64,000 bases of DNA from Citrifermentans bremense R1 (GTDB taxonomy: Bacteria; Desulfobacterota; Desulfuromonadia; Geobacterales; Geobacteraceae), in the NCBI RefSeq assembly GCF_000426865.1, contig NZ_AUGE01000001.1, forward strand, positions 310,001 through 374,000. Reading direction: 5' to 3'. Below are positions 50,695 through 59,491 of the stretch, piece after piece. The notes under the pieces are model-generated. The model was not told where the DNA came from. It did not search any database and was given only the letters and a program-made list of their open reading frames with translations. The translations under genes were made by a program, and so were the position numbers. How positions within the stretch are numbered: position 1 is the stretch's first letter; each line of letters starts with the position of its first letter.

Positions 50695-50865
50695 GATCCG
50701 CTTCCTCCGGGCTTCCTCCCGGGCTCGCAGGAATTTCAGCTTCCCGCACTTCATTATAGTATTGGAGTACCTAATTACCATAAATAAAACAGCATGTCAA
50801 ACCAGATAAGTTAAGGGCGTAACTCCGCGTGAAAAAAATGGTGTCGAGATCATTGTCCCCGAGCC

Positions 50866-50892
50866 GCGCGAAGAGCCATCTACTCTTCGCGC
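50866..50892. other. 10-bp perfect hairpin
   Basis: GCGCGAAGAG / CTCTTCGCGC with a seven-base loop. No T-run follows on either strand, so intrinsic termination is doubtful. Confidence 0.5.
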
Positions 50893-51238
50893 CCCCTGAG
50901 GTAGTAGCCCCTGGAGAAGTGTCCCGCTGCCTCGACAGCCCCGGCGACGTTCCCGAAATCGTTGAGGAGTGCGAGCTGAAGACAGGTTCGTACGTAGCGG
51001 AAAACAAGCTTGATCGGGGGGCGGCTTTAATTTAGAGTGCGTTAAGCATTTCTGAGAACAGCAGGAGACTGTGGAACCCCTTGGAGATCAGCTTGAAGCC
51101 TGCCGGTGCCAAGCGATACACGCTGACAACTGTAAGACGGTTTTCCCAGGGCCAGTTCGCGCTATGGAGATGTAGGAAAGCACGAGCTCGAAGTCCCGAA
51201 CGCACTCAGCTATGTAGTACGTCCAGAAACAGAAGTTA

Positions 51239-51314
51239 CTTATATAAGGAACCAGCCCCGGTATCCTATATAGGAAACTAGTTTCTTATATAGGATACCG
51301 GTTACCTATATAAG
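51239..51314. promoter_or_regulatory. Array of four TATATA-centred motifs including a 44-bp palindrome
   Basis: A 44-bp palindrome (51258-51301) with no loop and one mismatched pair, CCGGTATCCTATATAGGAAA... and its complement, is flanked by outer arms CTTATATAAGGAACC and GGTTACCTATATAAG that match each other at 13 of 15 positions. The four TATATA cores start at 51241, 51267, 51287 and 51307. It ends about 60 bases before the next start codon. Confidence 0.65.
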
Positions 51315-51372
51315 AAGCTTTTCTAACTGGTCAATAACATCGTTATACCCATCAAGATAAAGGGGGAATATC

Positions 51373-51807
51373 ATGGGTTGGATTGCTGACTTGCTTAAAG
51401 AAATTCCGAGTGCTGCGCGATACAAAGCGGAGCTTGAAGAGATGGAAAAGGAGAATATCGCGCTTAAACAGAAGGTATCTACGCTTGAGACGACAGCAGA
51501 AAATCTGAGGCAAGAAGTACAAAGGCGAGACGACCTAATTCAAAAATATGAATCTCATAAAAATCTCCTTGACGACACGAAGTTAGAAGTATTGAAACTG
51601 CTATTTAAACAACCAAAACTTCAAACAGAACAAGTAGCTCAATCCCTCAACATGGAATCGCAACTAATAGAATTTCATCTTGCTGAACTGAAGAAAGCCA
51701 AAAAAGTCAAACAAGAAGCCTTACCCTCAAAAACCATATATACACCTATCGGATGGTCATTAGATCAAGAGGGTACGCGCTATCTCCTTGAAAATAAACT
51801 GGTATAA
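51373..51807 (+). CDS. Small coiled-coil/winged-helix protein, unknown function
   Basis: 144 residues starting MGWIADLLKEIPSAARYKAEL. Residues about 15-70 form a coiled coil (repeated leucine/glutamate/lysine heptads), and about 73-135 look like a winged helix (LDDTKLEVLKLLFKQP, EQVAQSLNMESQLIEFHLAELKKAKKV). It is AT-rich and lysine-rich compared with its neighbours, suggesting transfer. A DNA-binding protein that recognises the upstream palindromes is a simple guess. AAAGGGGG precedes the start. Confidence 0.75.
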   Translation: MGWIADLLKEIPSAARYKAELEEMEKENIALKQKVSTLETTAENLRQEVQRRDDLIQKYESHKNLLDDTKLEVLKLLFKQPKLQTEQVAQSLNMESQLIEFHLAELKKAKKVKQEALPSKTIYTPIGWSLDQEGTRYLLENKLV

Positions 51808-51865
51808 CTCTCGGGTGGTGCCGTCAAGCGGCACACCCTCGTGCACGTTGAACGACAAGAACCGA

Positions 51866-51958
51866 ATGAAGAAATCAAACATATTACAAATCATCCTTTC
51901 AGCCGCTGAATTCTTCTTCGTGGCTGTTTTTCTTGTGTCCTGCTGCGCAATCAGATAG
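51866..51958 (+). pseudogene. Orphan lipoprotein-type signal peptide, out of frame with the next ORF
   Basis: 30 codons, MKKSNILQIILSAAE..., a hydrophobic stretch and VSCCAIR then stop. It looks like the start of a lipoprotein whose body continues in another frame from about 51933. Either a frameshift has broken one gene, or two small genes overlap. Confidence 0.35.
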
Positions 51959-52193
51959 GGCACTCGACAAATCCGGAATCGGCGACCCGGAAAAGTTTAC
52001 TTACTGGGACAGGTACGCTGGTCTCAGCATCAAATATTTTGTACTGCTGTGGGTAGCTGCCGTTATTCTCGCGCTCGTGTTCAGGCGACAGAAGCATTAC
52101 CCTACGGCAAAAGCATACTGGAGAGCGCTGCTTCCTGATGTTTTGCTGCCCCCATTGGTCCTTGTCCTTGGCTGGATCATCATCCTCATCTAA
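51933..52193 (+). CDS. Small two-helix membrane protein, unknown function
   Basis: Up to 86 residues with two membrane helices (YFVLLWVAAVILALVF and LLPPLVLVLGWIIILI) separated by a basic loop RRQKHYPTAKAYWRA. Only a TTG start is available in this frame; the signal-peptide-like sequence in the other frame just upstream may be its true N-terminus. No family recognised. Confidence 0.45.
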   Translation: MCPAAQSDRALDKSGIGDPEKFTYWDRYAGLSIKYFVLLWVAAVILALVFRRQKHYPTAKAYWRALLPDVLLPPLVLVLGWIIILI

Positions 52194-52535
52194 CAAAACA
52201 AAGAGAAAACATGAAAAAAAGCTTAGGGGACGATTTTGCCCTTGACCGACAGCCTTTTAATGGGTGACCCCCAGGCCGGCCGTAGGCTTCGTTGAAGAAA
52301 GATCCTGCAAAACTCAAGGATGTTGCGAAACACCTCTCAGGAACGCAGCTAACGGAGTGCTAAGACTAACTTCACGATGAGTGTGGGAAGAGTAAACTTG
52401 GAAGAGAGGGTATTGAGGAATATTGCCCTGTGAGTATTTTGCCGGTGGTCACTGGCGATTCATACTCAAACGTCTGGAGCCTGAGGATCAAGCATGCGCC
52501 CCGGCCCTGGAAAGGCCGGGGGCCCGCAGGGCGCA
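52194..52535. other. Intergenic region, no gene seen
   Basis: About 340 bases with no convincing open frame. At the right end (about 52496-52536) GC-rich inverted sequences (TGCGCCC / GGGCGCA and GGCC / GGCC) could form a hairpin after the P-type ATPase gene, but no T-run follows. Confidence 0.5.
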
Positions 52536-54617
52536 TCAGCCGCCATGATTTACAGCTTTGCGTAACGGCTTCAAGGACCTGAGCCCAACGACAATAGTGC
52601 TCATGTTGTGGATAGTGGCGGAAAAAACAGGGGGAGCGGCACCGGTTACCGCTAACAACAGCGCCGCTGAATTGACTGCGACTATGGTGCGGAAATTATG
52701 CTCGACAAGGCTCATCGCTTCCCTGCTGACGGCTTGAGCGGTCAGGATGTCCTCCAGGGTGCCGTCCATGAGCAGGACGTCGCAGGCCTCGCGGGCGATG
52801 TCGGCGCCATGGCGCATGGAGATCCCCACGTCGGCTTGCGAGAGCGCCGGCGAGTCGTTGATTCCGTCACCCACCATGGCCACGGTATAGCCTTGCGCCT
52901 GCAGCTCCTTGACTACCTCCACTTTACGGTCCGGCAGGGCCTGGGCGTGGTAGTCGTCTATGCCGATGCTCGCCGCGATGGTCCGCGCCGTGGCCTCGTT
53001 GTCTCCCGTCAGCATGACCACCTTCTTGATCCCGCTCTCCTTCAGGCTGGCGACGAACTTCGGAGCGTCCTGGCGCAAAGGATCGTGAATCGCGATCAAA
53101 CCCGCCAACTCCCCCCCGACTGCCACGTACAGGACCGAATGCCCTTTCTGCGCAAAATCGAGGATGTATGGCTCTCCTGCCGAAACGTCGACCCCCTCGT
53201 CCTCGTGCACGAAGTGCCGGCTCCCGACGACGATCCTCTTCCCCTCCAGCCGGGAAGCTATGCCGTGGGCCAGGATGTACTCGGCCTCGGCATGCTCTTC
53301 CAGATGGGAGAGCCCTTCCTCCGCCGCGCGGCGCACCACGGCGCTCGCGACCGGGTGGGGGAAATGCTCCTCCACGCAGGCCGCCTGTTTCAGCACGTAC
53401 TCCCTCTCGAAGCCGTTCAGGCTCACCACGTCGGCCACCTCCGGGGTTGCCTCGGTAAGGGTCCCGGTCTTGTCCAGCACGAACGCGTCTGCACGGGCAA
53501 GCTTCTCCAGGTACTTCCCCCCCTTGATGAGCACCCGGTGCCGCGCCGAGCGAGCAAGCGAGGTGAGGATGGCCAGGGGCGTGGAAAGCTTGATGGCGCA
53601 GGAATAGTCGACGAGCAGCACGGCCGCGGAGCGGGAAAGACTGCCGGTGACCAGGAAGGTAAGGCCGCTCAAAAGGAAAGAATACGGGACGATGCGATCC
53701 GCCATCTCCTCGCTCTTGCTCTGGCTTTCAGCCTTGGCCACCTCCGCCGCCTCGATGGTCTTCACCACGCGGGCGGCGCGGGTTTGATCGCCGACCTGCG
53801 TCGCCTGGATCCGGAGGCTCCCTTCCTCGATAGCGGTGCCTGCGTAGACGGTGACTCCTTTTCTCTTCGCGACCGGGAGCCCCTCGCCGGTAAGGCTCGA
53901 CTGGTTCACCAGCGCTTCGCCGTCGAGCACCGTACCGTCGACCGGGATCAGTCCCCCCATCCGGACGATCACCGTGTCTCCCTCCACCACTTCCTCCAGC
54001 GAAACCAGGACCTCTCCCTCTTCCCTCACCACCCAGGCCCACTCGTCGCCGGTGTGGAACATGTCGGAGATAAGGCGCCTCGATTCCCCGCGGGTCCATT
54101 CCTCCAGATAATCGCCGACCTTGAGCAGGGTCACAATCACGGACGCGGTGAAGAACTCGCGGGTGACCACGGCGGCGCCGATGGCGGAGGCGTCCAGCAG
54201 ATCGACGTTCATCTCTTTCCGCCGCAGGGCAAAGAGCCCCTTCTTGAGGTAGGGAAGTGCGCCGTAGACGGCCAGCACCGGCCGGATCGGGGGAGGTATC
54301 AGGGGGCGGGCAAGAAGCATGACTCCCGCGCGTAGCGCCGTCTTTTTCTTTTGTTCCAGCTCCGTCGGCGGCTTTGGTCCACGCGAGGAAGGGATGGGCG
54401 CGGCGGCCACCCGCTCCAGGATCGCGCTGCGGGTGGCCTTCTTGCGGTCGTAGCACACCAGCAAGGTGGCGGTCCTGGGAGAAAAGGAAGCCCGCTCGAC
54501 TCCGGCTAGGTCCCTGAACTGGGCCTCCACCAGGCAGTGGTCCACTGGCGGGAACTTGGGGAGGACAAGGGCGACCCTGAGCCTTCCGGGTATGTCTTGT
54601 ATTACGCTGTGATTCAT
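52536..54617 (-). CDS. P1B-type heavy-metal-transporting ATPase
   Basis: 693 residues. An N-terminal HMA-like domain without the CxxC metal site is followed by paired helices, the actuator motif SLTGEGLP, the phosphorylation site DKTGTLT, the HP motif in HFPHPVASAV and the hinge GDGINDSPAL. The membrane metal-site motif, normally CPC, reads YSCAIKLSTP. The export substrate (Zn, Mn or other) cannot be fixed from this. Its start overlaps the upstream gene by four bases, placing it at the end of a small membrane-protein cluster. Confidence 0.88.
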   Translation of the reverse strand: MNHSVIQDIPGRLRVALVLPKFPPVDHCLVEAQFRDLAGVERASFSPRTATLLVCYDRKKATRSAILERVAAAPIPSSRGPKPPTELEQKKKTALRAGVMLLARPLIPPPIRPVLAVYGALPYLKKGLFALRRKEMNVDLLDASAIGAAVVTREFFTASVIVTLLKVGDYLEEWTRGESRRLISDMFHTGDEWAWVVREEGEVLVSLEEVVEGDTVIVRMGGLIPVDGTVLDGEALVNQSSLTGEGLPVAKRKGVTVYAGTAIEEGSLRIQATQVGDQTRAARVVKTIEAAEVAKAESQSKSEEMADRIVPYSFLLSGLTFLVTGSLSRSAAVLLVDYSCAIKLSTPLAILTSLARSARHRVLIKGGKYLEKLARADAFVLDKTGTLTEATPEVADVVSLNGFEREYVLKQAACVEEHFPHPVASAVVRRAAEEGLSHLEEHAEAEYILAHGIASRLEGKRIVVGSRHFVHEDEGVDVSAGEPYILDFAQKGHSVLYVAVGGELAGLIAIHDPLRQDAPKFVASLKESGIKKVVMLTGDNEATARTIAASIGIDDYHAQALPDRKVEVVKELQAQGYTVAMVGDGINDSPALSQADVGISMRHGADIAREACDVLLMDGTLEDILTAQAVSREAMSLVEHNFRTIVAVNSAALLLAVTGAAPPVFSATIHNMSTIVVGLRSLKPLRKAVNHGG

Positions 54618-55093
54618 GCGAACATCTGCCCTCGTCTCTGGTAGAGGTGGTCTCCGAAAAGGGCAAGGAACACGATCCCGGTCAGGACGTGCAGTTTTTT
54701 GAAATGGATGATGGCCGCGCCTACACTCAGGGCGAGTGCGGCGAGCATCCCGTAGTTGACCACCCTCCTGCGCAGCGCGGGGAGGATGGAAAGAGACATC
54801 CCCCGCGAAAAGGGAAAATGTCTCGATGTAGCTCCACCGGCTTCAGCTTCTGCGGAAGGTGGCGCCTCCTGCGGCGAATCGAGCAGCTCGGAGATGCGCT
54901 TGAGTATCTGCTCCGCCGCCGCCAGCGCCGCGTCGTAGAAAACCAGCAGGCTGCCCACCCGCGTGTTGGCTTCCGCGCTGGTCACACCCGGAGTTGCAAT
55001 AAGCGCTTCCGTAACCCGCGACAGGAGCGGTTGCTTTTTCAGCCCTTCGTCCCTGACCCTCACCCGTCCATTTAGAAGACTTGCAACGACCAT
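54614..55093 (-). CDS. HMA-like membrane protein partner of the P-type ATPase
   Basis: 159 residues. The first 80 or so form an HMA_2-like ferredoxin fold (VRVRDEGLKKQPLLSRVTEALIATPGVTSAEANTRVGSLLVFYD) without CxxC. The C-terminal part has two hydrophobic helices (VVNYGMLAALALSVGAAIIHF and LTGIVFLALFGDHLY). It is translationally coupled to the ATPase and could be a scaffold or metal-delivery subunit. AAACGGAGG precedes the start. Confidence 0.72.
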   Translation of the reverse strand: MVVASLLNGRVRVRDEGLKKQPLLSRVTEALIATPGVTSAEANTRVGSLLVFYDAALAAAEQILKRISELLDSPQEAPPSAEAEAGGATSRHFPFSRGMSLSILPALRRRVVNYGMLAALALSVGAAIIHFKKLHVLTGIVFLALFGDHLYQRRGQMFA

Positions 55094-55106
55094 GGCTACC
55101 TCCGTT

Positions 55107-55331
55107 TCACGTCCTTCTCCGCTTCGCTACCCTCTTTTCCGGTTCATCGCTCGTGGCGAGCTCCGAGAGCATCTGCTCCAAACGCGAAAGGCTTGCCTCC
55201 GTGTCCTGCTTCTCTGAAACCCTGGAGACAAGGTAAGCCCCCCCCAGGGCAACCCCGGCGCCGAGCGTTACTTTCAGGGCGTTGCCGAGATAACCCATCC
55301 CCTTGCGCATTCCGTTGCTTTTGTTTTCCAT
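55107..55331 (-). CDS. Small glycine/alanine-rich membrane protein
   Basis: 74 residues with one short membrane helix (LKVTLGAGVALGGAYLVS) followed by a charged helix (TEASLSRLEQMLSELATSDEPEKR). It lies 13 bases upstream of the HMA-like gene and one base downstream of the His-rich gene. Function unknown; probably part of the metal ATPase system. GGGGAGG precedes the start. Confidence 0.65.
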   Translation of the reverse strand: MENKSNGMRKGMGYLGNALKVTLGAGVALGGAYLVSRVSEKQDTEASLSRLEQMLSELATSDEPEKRVAKRRRT

Positions 55332-55332
55332 G

Positions 55333-55866
55333 CTACCCCTCCCCCTGCTCAGTCTTCATCTTGGCAAGCTTTTCCTCAACCATCTTCTCTATCTTTTCCA
55401 GGACATCTTTCTCCCGGCGAACCGAGTCCGCTGTGGCCGCCACGTTGGAATGGTACTGATGCACCCCTTCGGCCACGATGTCTTCCACGTCCTCCTTCAC
55501 CTTCTCAGCTTTGCCAGCCATCCACTCCTTGAAAGCGTACCCCTCGCGCACAGCCCCCACGGCCGCGGGGCGTACCTTGGAGGAGACTTTGCCAAGCCCC
55601 AGCGCGGCGAGAGCTCCAAGCGCCCCCCCTGCCACCAGCCAGAGGTCCCGTTTCTTCAAATGCAAGCCGTCCATGACACCCTCCACTTTTTCTTTACCAG
55701 ATTCCATATTCTGCTCCTCCCTCTCTTCCTCGTGATTTTTGGACTCATCCTTAGTGCGCTTCTCTGTCTCATGGTGCTCTGGCTCATGGTGCTCTGACTC
55801 ATGGTGCTTCTTGTGCTCTTTATGCTGCAAATGTTCCTTGTGCTCATTGCGTTCGCTGCTTGCCAT
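55333..55866 (-). CDS. His-rich, PacL-like single-pass membrane protein
   Basis: 177 residues. The first 55 are extremely rich in His, Glu and Lys (repeats such as HKEH and EHHE), a likely metal-binding tail. A membrane helix LWLVAGGALGALAALGLG follows (about 77-94), then VRPAAVGAVREGY and AEKVKEDVEDIVAEG, resembling the PacL (DUF1490) scaffolds of mycobacterial P-type ATPases. The C-terminus is a charged coiled coil. A metal-concentrating scaffold for the adjacent ATPase is proposed. ATG at MASSERNE follows GGAGG. Confidence 0.65.
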   Translation of the reverse strand: MASSERNEHKEHLQHKEHKKHHESEHHEPEHHETEKRTKDESKNHEEEREEQNMESGKEKVEGVMDGLHLKKRDLWLVAGGALGALAALGLGKVSSKVRPAAVGAVREGYAFKEWMAGKAEKVKEDVEDIVAEGVHQYHSNVAATADSVRREKDVLEKIEKMVEEKLAKMKTEQGEG

Positions 55867-56032
55867 CACGCACCTCCAATGGACTTAGCCACTGACAGTT
55901 CATCGCAAAATTCGCACAACTCTATCTCAGTGTTTTGCTGTGTCAAGGAGGAAATATGGAGTGATATGAGTATTTTGAGTTGCGAAGCGGGTTTTCTGCC
56001 GGTAGGAGGTTCGACTGATTCTCCGATCTGGT

Positions 56033-56419
56033 TTACTTGCGGAATGCAGTTGCTGCAGGAAGAAGAAAATCAAGCGGAGCGGGAAGAAACGCGTGAAGGG
56101 CCATCTCCATAACGAAGTGGCCTACTGAGGATTCATTGCGGTCAGAGGAAATACGCCGCAACTGAGCCAGATCACCGTTCTCTTTGTGCAGGGACACTGT
56201 TTGAAGAGAGCTCGTCAGATGCCCTTCTATCTCAGTTCGGGAGACAGCAGCCTCGTCGAACCGAACAAGCACTCGCCCGGTTCTGTGACTTGCCGACACC
56301 TCGCTCACGCCAGGCAGCGAACGCATGCTCTCTTCCAGCAGCTCGCATACCTTGCCGCGACCTGTGAGACAGTTTGCTTCGAAACGTAACCTTCCCGGCA
56401 AAACACTAAGCGGCGCCAT
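56033..56419 (-). CDS. Small HMA-like protein
   Basis: 128 residues. Residues about 8-75 form a heavy-metal-associated-like fold (LSVLPGRLRFEANCLTGRGKVCELLEESMRSLPGVSEVSAS...VLVRFDE) resembling the N-terminal domain of the ATPase downstream, again without CxxC. The C-terminal 40 residues are hydrophobic (MEMALHAFLPAPLDFLLPAA). AGGAGG lies seven bases before the chosen ATG; longer forms would start without a ribosome-binding site. Likely first gene of the metal ATPase cluster. Confidence 0.68.
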   Translation of the reverse strand: MAPLSVLPGRLRFEANCLTGRGKVCELLEESMRSLPGVSEVSASHRTGRVLVRFDEAAVSRTEIEGHLTSSLQTVSLHKENGDLAQLRRISSDRNESSVGHFVMEMALHAFLPAPLDFLLPAATAFRK

Positions 56420-56682
56420 CGGATTCCCTCCTGACAAGCAGATGCTTCTGATCCAGACCTGAAACAGAGATGTGTCAATTTGAAAGTGATTATTACAATC
56501 CAGCCTCTCTGATGTCAAGCAGTTTTGACAATCGGTTTCAAATTGTTTCCTTATGACCGCAGTGGGTCGCATCGAGCATAGAGAAACAACTTGATTGTTA
56601 GCAGAGGCTTAACTATAAAGTACCATCACTCAGCTTAAGCAGCCTTTCTTGAAGGCGACCGCCTAGCTGCCAGGAGTATGCA

Positions 56683-57546
56683 ATGAAACCACTTCTTCAC
56701 ATCACAAGCGGAGACATCGCGGGGGCAGCTCTTGCCAAGTGCGGCCTCCCCGGGGAGGTCTTCGTCTGGCACGACATCCTCTATGACGGCCCACGCGAGC
56801 CGGGATGGCCGGATGACGCCGGGCTTGAGATCCGCGCCGGTTTCATCGAACAATTCACCGGCGGCGGGTTGAGCGGGGAGTATGTGCTTGAAACCCTGAA
56901 CGCCCAGTACGGCAAACTCGAACGCGCGGCCGAGTTTGACATCATCCTCTGGTTCGACGCCTGTCTCTTCGACCAGTCGATGCTTTGCCACATCCTCGCC
57001 TGCCTGAAGTATCTAGGGCGCGAGGAGGCTTCCCTCCTCTGCGTCGACGCCTTTCCCGGCGTCGAACCGTTTCACGGCCTGGGACAGCTCTCTCCCGAGC
57101 AGCTTGCATCCTTGTTCGACCGGCGCAGCCCGGTGACGACGGACGAGTTTCTTTTCGCGGAGCGTGTGGACAGGGCTTTTGCGCTTCAGGATCAAGTCGA
57201 GCAGGGGGCGCTTGCGGAGTGCACAAATGCGCCGCTCCCCTGGGTTCCTGCTGCAGCGAAGCGATGGCTGAAGGAACTGCCAGACCCGGCGACGGGGCTT
57301 GGTCTGCTTCAACAACTGGCATTGGAGGCGATGGAAGCCGGTTGCTGCACCCCGGCGGAAATATTCAAATATGTCTCCGCGCACGATGAACCGCCGCAGT
57401 TCTGGGGGGACATTACGCTGTGGGGAAAGATCAATGAACTGGCAGATCGCGAGCCTCCACTGGTGAGGATCGAGGGGCCGTTGCCGAGGCTGCCGCAATG
57501 GGAGGGAGGGGCGGAGTTGAGGTTGTTCAAGCTGAGGAGGGAGTAA
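56683..57546 (+). CDS. DUF1835 domain-containing protein
   Basis: 287 residues. The N-terminus LHITSGDIAGAALAKCGLPGEVFVWHDILYDGP is the DUF1835 signature; EFDIILWFDACLFDQSMLCHILACL follows near residue 85. The C-terminal third contains helix-rich sequence typical of the companion DUF3658-like region. Molecular function unknown. GAGTATGCA lies before the ATG with AGGAG. Confidence 0.82.
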   Translation: MKPLLHITSGDIAGAALAKCGLPGEVFVWHDILYDGPREPGWPDDAGLEIRAGFIEQFTGGGLSGEYVLETLNAQYGKLERAAEFDIILWFDACLFDQSMLCHILACLKYLGREEASLLCVDAFPGVEPFHGLGQLSPEQLASLFDRRSPVTTDEFLFAERVDRAFALQDQVEQGALAECTNAPLPWVPAAAKRWLKELPDPATGLGLLQQLALEAMEAGCCTPAEIFKYVSAHDEPPQFWGDITLWGKINELADREPPLVRIEGPLPRLPQWEGGAELRLFKLRRE

Positions 57547-57653
57547 GATAAAGTCATGCCGCGTAACAAGGGGTTGATGTTCCGCGGCAAACCAGTTAAT
57601 CTTCGACTTTCTTTTTTTGCCCAACACCCCAGCTTGAAAAGGACCAGAAGAAG

Positions 57654-58388
57654 GTGACCAGAAAAACCGACGATATCTTTGCTGCGCCCCTGCAGGAAAT
57701 GATCGATTTTAAATTCGATGAACGCGTAGTCGCAGTCTTTCCCGACATGATACAACGCTCGGTCCCCGGTTACGGGATGATCATATCCAACATCGGCATC
57801 CTCGCCGCCGAGTACGCCCAGCCCGGAAGCCACTGCTACGATCTCGGCTGCTCCCTCGGGGCAGCTACCCTCTCCATGCGCCAGCGGATCAGCCAGCCCG
57901 GGTGCGACATCATCGCAGTCGACAACTCCCCGGCCATGATCGAGCGGGGCCGCGAGCTCCTGGCACGCGATTCCCAGCCGACCGTCCCGGTGACGCTGAT
58001 CTGTGCCGATATCCAGGACGTCGTCATCGAGAACGCCTCGGTCGTCGTCCTAAACTTCACCCTGCAATTCATTCCCCAGGAGCAGCGCCTGGCACTGATC
58101 AAGCGGATCCGTGCCGGGCTCAGGCCGGGCGGCATCCTCATCCTCTCCGAAAAGATAGCTTTCAGCGAGCCGGCGCGACAGCATTTTCACGTAGAAATGC
58201 ATCACGACTTCAAACGGGCCAACGGCTACAGCGACCTGGAGATCAGCCAGAAGCGGTCAGCGCTGGAAAACGTGATGATCCCCGAGACGGTCGCCTGCCA
58301 CCAGGAGCGGCTGCAGGCAGCGGGCTTCTCCTCCTCCGAGCTTTGGTTCCAGTGCTTCAACTTCGCCTCCATGGTCGCGTTCAAATGA
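57654..58388 (+). CDS. cmoA: Carboxy-S-adenosyl-L-methionine synthase
   Basis: 244 residues of the class I methyltransferase fold: [14 protein letters not shown] (about residue 62), [14 protein letters not shown] (about 91), [17 protein letters not shown] (about 131), the CmoA signature. It makes carboxy-SAM from SAM and prephenate for tRNA wobble uridine modification (cmo5U34). It starts with GTG, with AAAGGA upstream, and overlaps cmoB by four bases. Confidence 0.93.
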   Translation: MTRKTDDIFAAPLQEMIDFKFDERVVAVFPDMIQRSVPGYGMIISNIGILAAEYAQPGSHCYDLGCSLGAATLSMRQRISQPGCDIIAVDNSPAMIERGRELLARDSQPTVPVTLICADIQDVVIENASVVVLNFTLQFIPQEQRLALIKRIRAGLRPGGILILSEKIAFSEPARQHFHVEMHHDFKRANGYSDLEISQKRSALENVMIPETVACHQERLQAAGFSSSELWFQCFNFASMVAFK

Positions 58389-59356
58389 GCAACTACGACG
58401 CCCTCTATCGCCAGCTAGCCGCGATGGGTCAGGAGCGCTGGGCAGAACAGCTGCAAGCGATCCTGCCGGACAAACTGGCCCTCGAAAGTACCGCCAAAAT
58501 GGCCGGCTGGCAAAGCGCGATGCAATCGCTGCCGGAAATACACCCTTCCCGAATCGAGCTGCTGGACAGCGTCAGCATCGGCAGCAGCGACGATCTCGGC
58601 CAACTCGACCGCCAAGAGCTGATGGCGCACCTCCAGGCCTTTCACCCCTGGCGCAAAGGTCCCTACAACTTCTTCGGCATCGAGATCGATACCGAGTGGC
58701 GCTCCGACTGGAAGTGGGAGCGCGTTTTGCCGCACATACAGCCCCTAACGGGACGCAAAGTCCTCGACGTCGGCTGCGGCAACGGCTATCACGGCTGGCG
58801 CATGCGCGGCGCCGGCGCCGACTTCGTCCTCGGCATCGAGCCCTTCCTGCTTTCGGTGCAGCAGTTCCAGGTGATGCAACGCTACCTTCGCGATCCGCAG
58901 CATCATGTCATCCCCATCGGCATCGAGGAAGTCCCCCCTAACCTCGCCTGCTTCGACAGCGTCTTCTCCATGGGGGTCCTTTACCATCGCCGTTCTCCGC
59001 TGGACCATCTTTTCGAGCTGAAAGGGTGTCTGCGCCCGGGTGGGGAATTGATTCTGGAGACGCTGATTGTGGAAGGGGATCGGGAGACCATCTTCATGCC
59101 GCCTGGACGTTACGCCAAGATGCGCAACGTCTGGTTCATACCGTCCATTGCAGCGATGACCTTGTGGCTTGAGCGCTGCGGGTTCACCGGTATTGCCTGC
59201 GTCGACACCAACCGTACCAGCCGCGAAGAGCAGCGCTCCACCGAGTGGATGCGCTTTGAGTCGCTGGCCGATTTTCTCGACCCGGACGATGCACAGAAGA
59301 CGATTGAAGGGCACCCCGCGCCGCTGAGGGCGATCTTTACGGCGACGAAGCCTTAG
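58385..59356 (+). CDS. cmoB: tRNA U34 carboxymethyltransferase
   Basis: 323 residues: N-terminal helical region, then [26 protein letters not shown] and the SAM-fold motifs [15 protein letters not shown] (about 123) and [16 protein letters not shown] (about 198). It transfers the carboxymethyl group from carboxy-SAM to 5-hydroxyuridine-34 of tRNA. Translationally coupled to cmoA (ATGA). Confidence 0.93.
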   Translation: MSNYDALYRQLAAMGQERWAEQLQAILPDKLALESTAKMAGWQSAMQSLPEIHPSRIELLDSVSIGSSDDLGQLDRQELMAHLQAFHPWRKGPYNFFGIEIDTEWRSDWKWERVLPHIQPLTGRKVLDVGCGNGYHGWRMRGAGADFVLGIEPFLLSVQQFQVMQRYLRDPQHHVIPIGIEEVPPNLACFDSVFSMGVLYHRRSPLDHLFELKGCLRPGGELILETLIVEGDRETIFMPPGRYAKMRNVWFIPSIAAMTLWLERCGFTGIACVDTNRTSREEQRSTEWMRFESLADFLDPDDAQKTIEGHPAPLRAIFTATKP

Positions 59357-59491
59357 CATAGGGGGCAATGAAACACCCGACAGTGCCCGGGGGCAGAGCT
59401 TGCCCCCTAACTTTGTTTGTCGAGGAAAATCAGGTTATACTTCGGGAGAAGATTAAACAGGTAGCCGCAAGATCTTAATCGGAGGCGCGTC

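Larger units (their letters stand above)
50695..51372. other. Intergenic region with hairpin and TATATA-palindrome array
   Basis: No convincing gene. Two antiparallel open frames of about 70 codons lack ribosome-binding sites. Contains a strong GC hairpin at 50866-50892 and the unusual palindromes at 51239-51314. Base composition drops toward the right. Confidence 0.55.

Noticed and set aside
50771-51035. Two antiparallel frames of about 70-80 codons
   Set aside because: Neither has a ribosome-binding site and both read through a strong hairpin; treated as intergenic.
51239-51314. CRISPR array
   Set aside because: The repeats are inverted and only about 20 bases apart, with no spacers of regular length and no cas genes.
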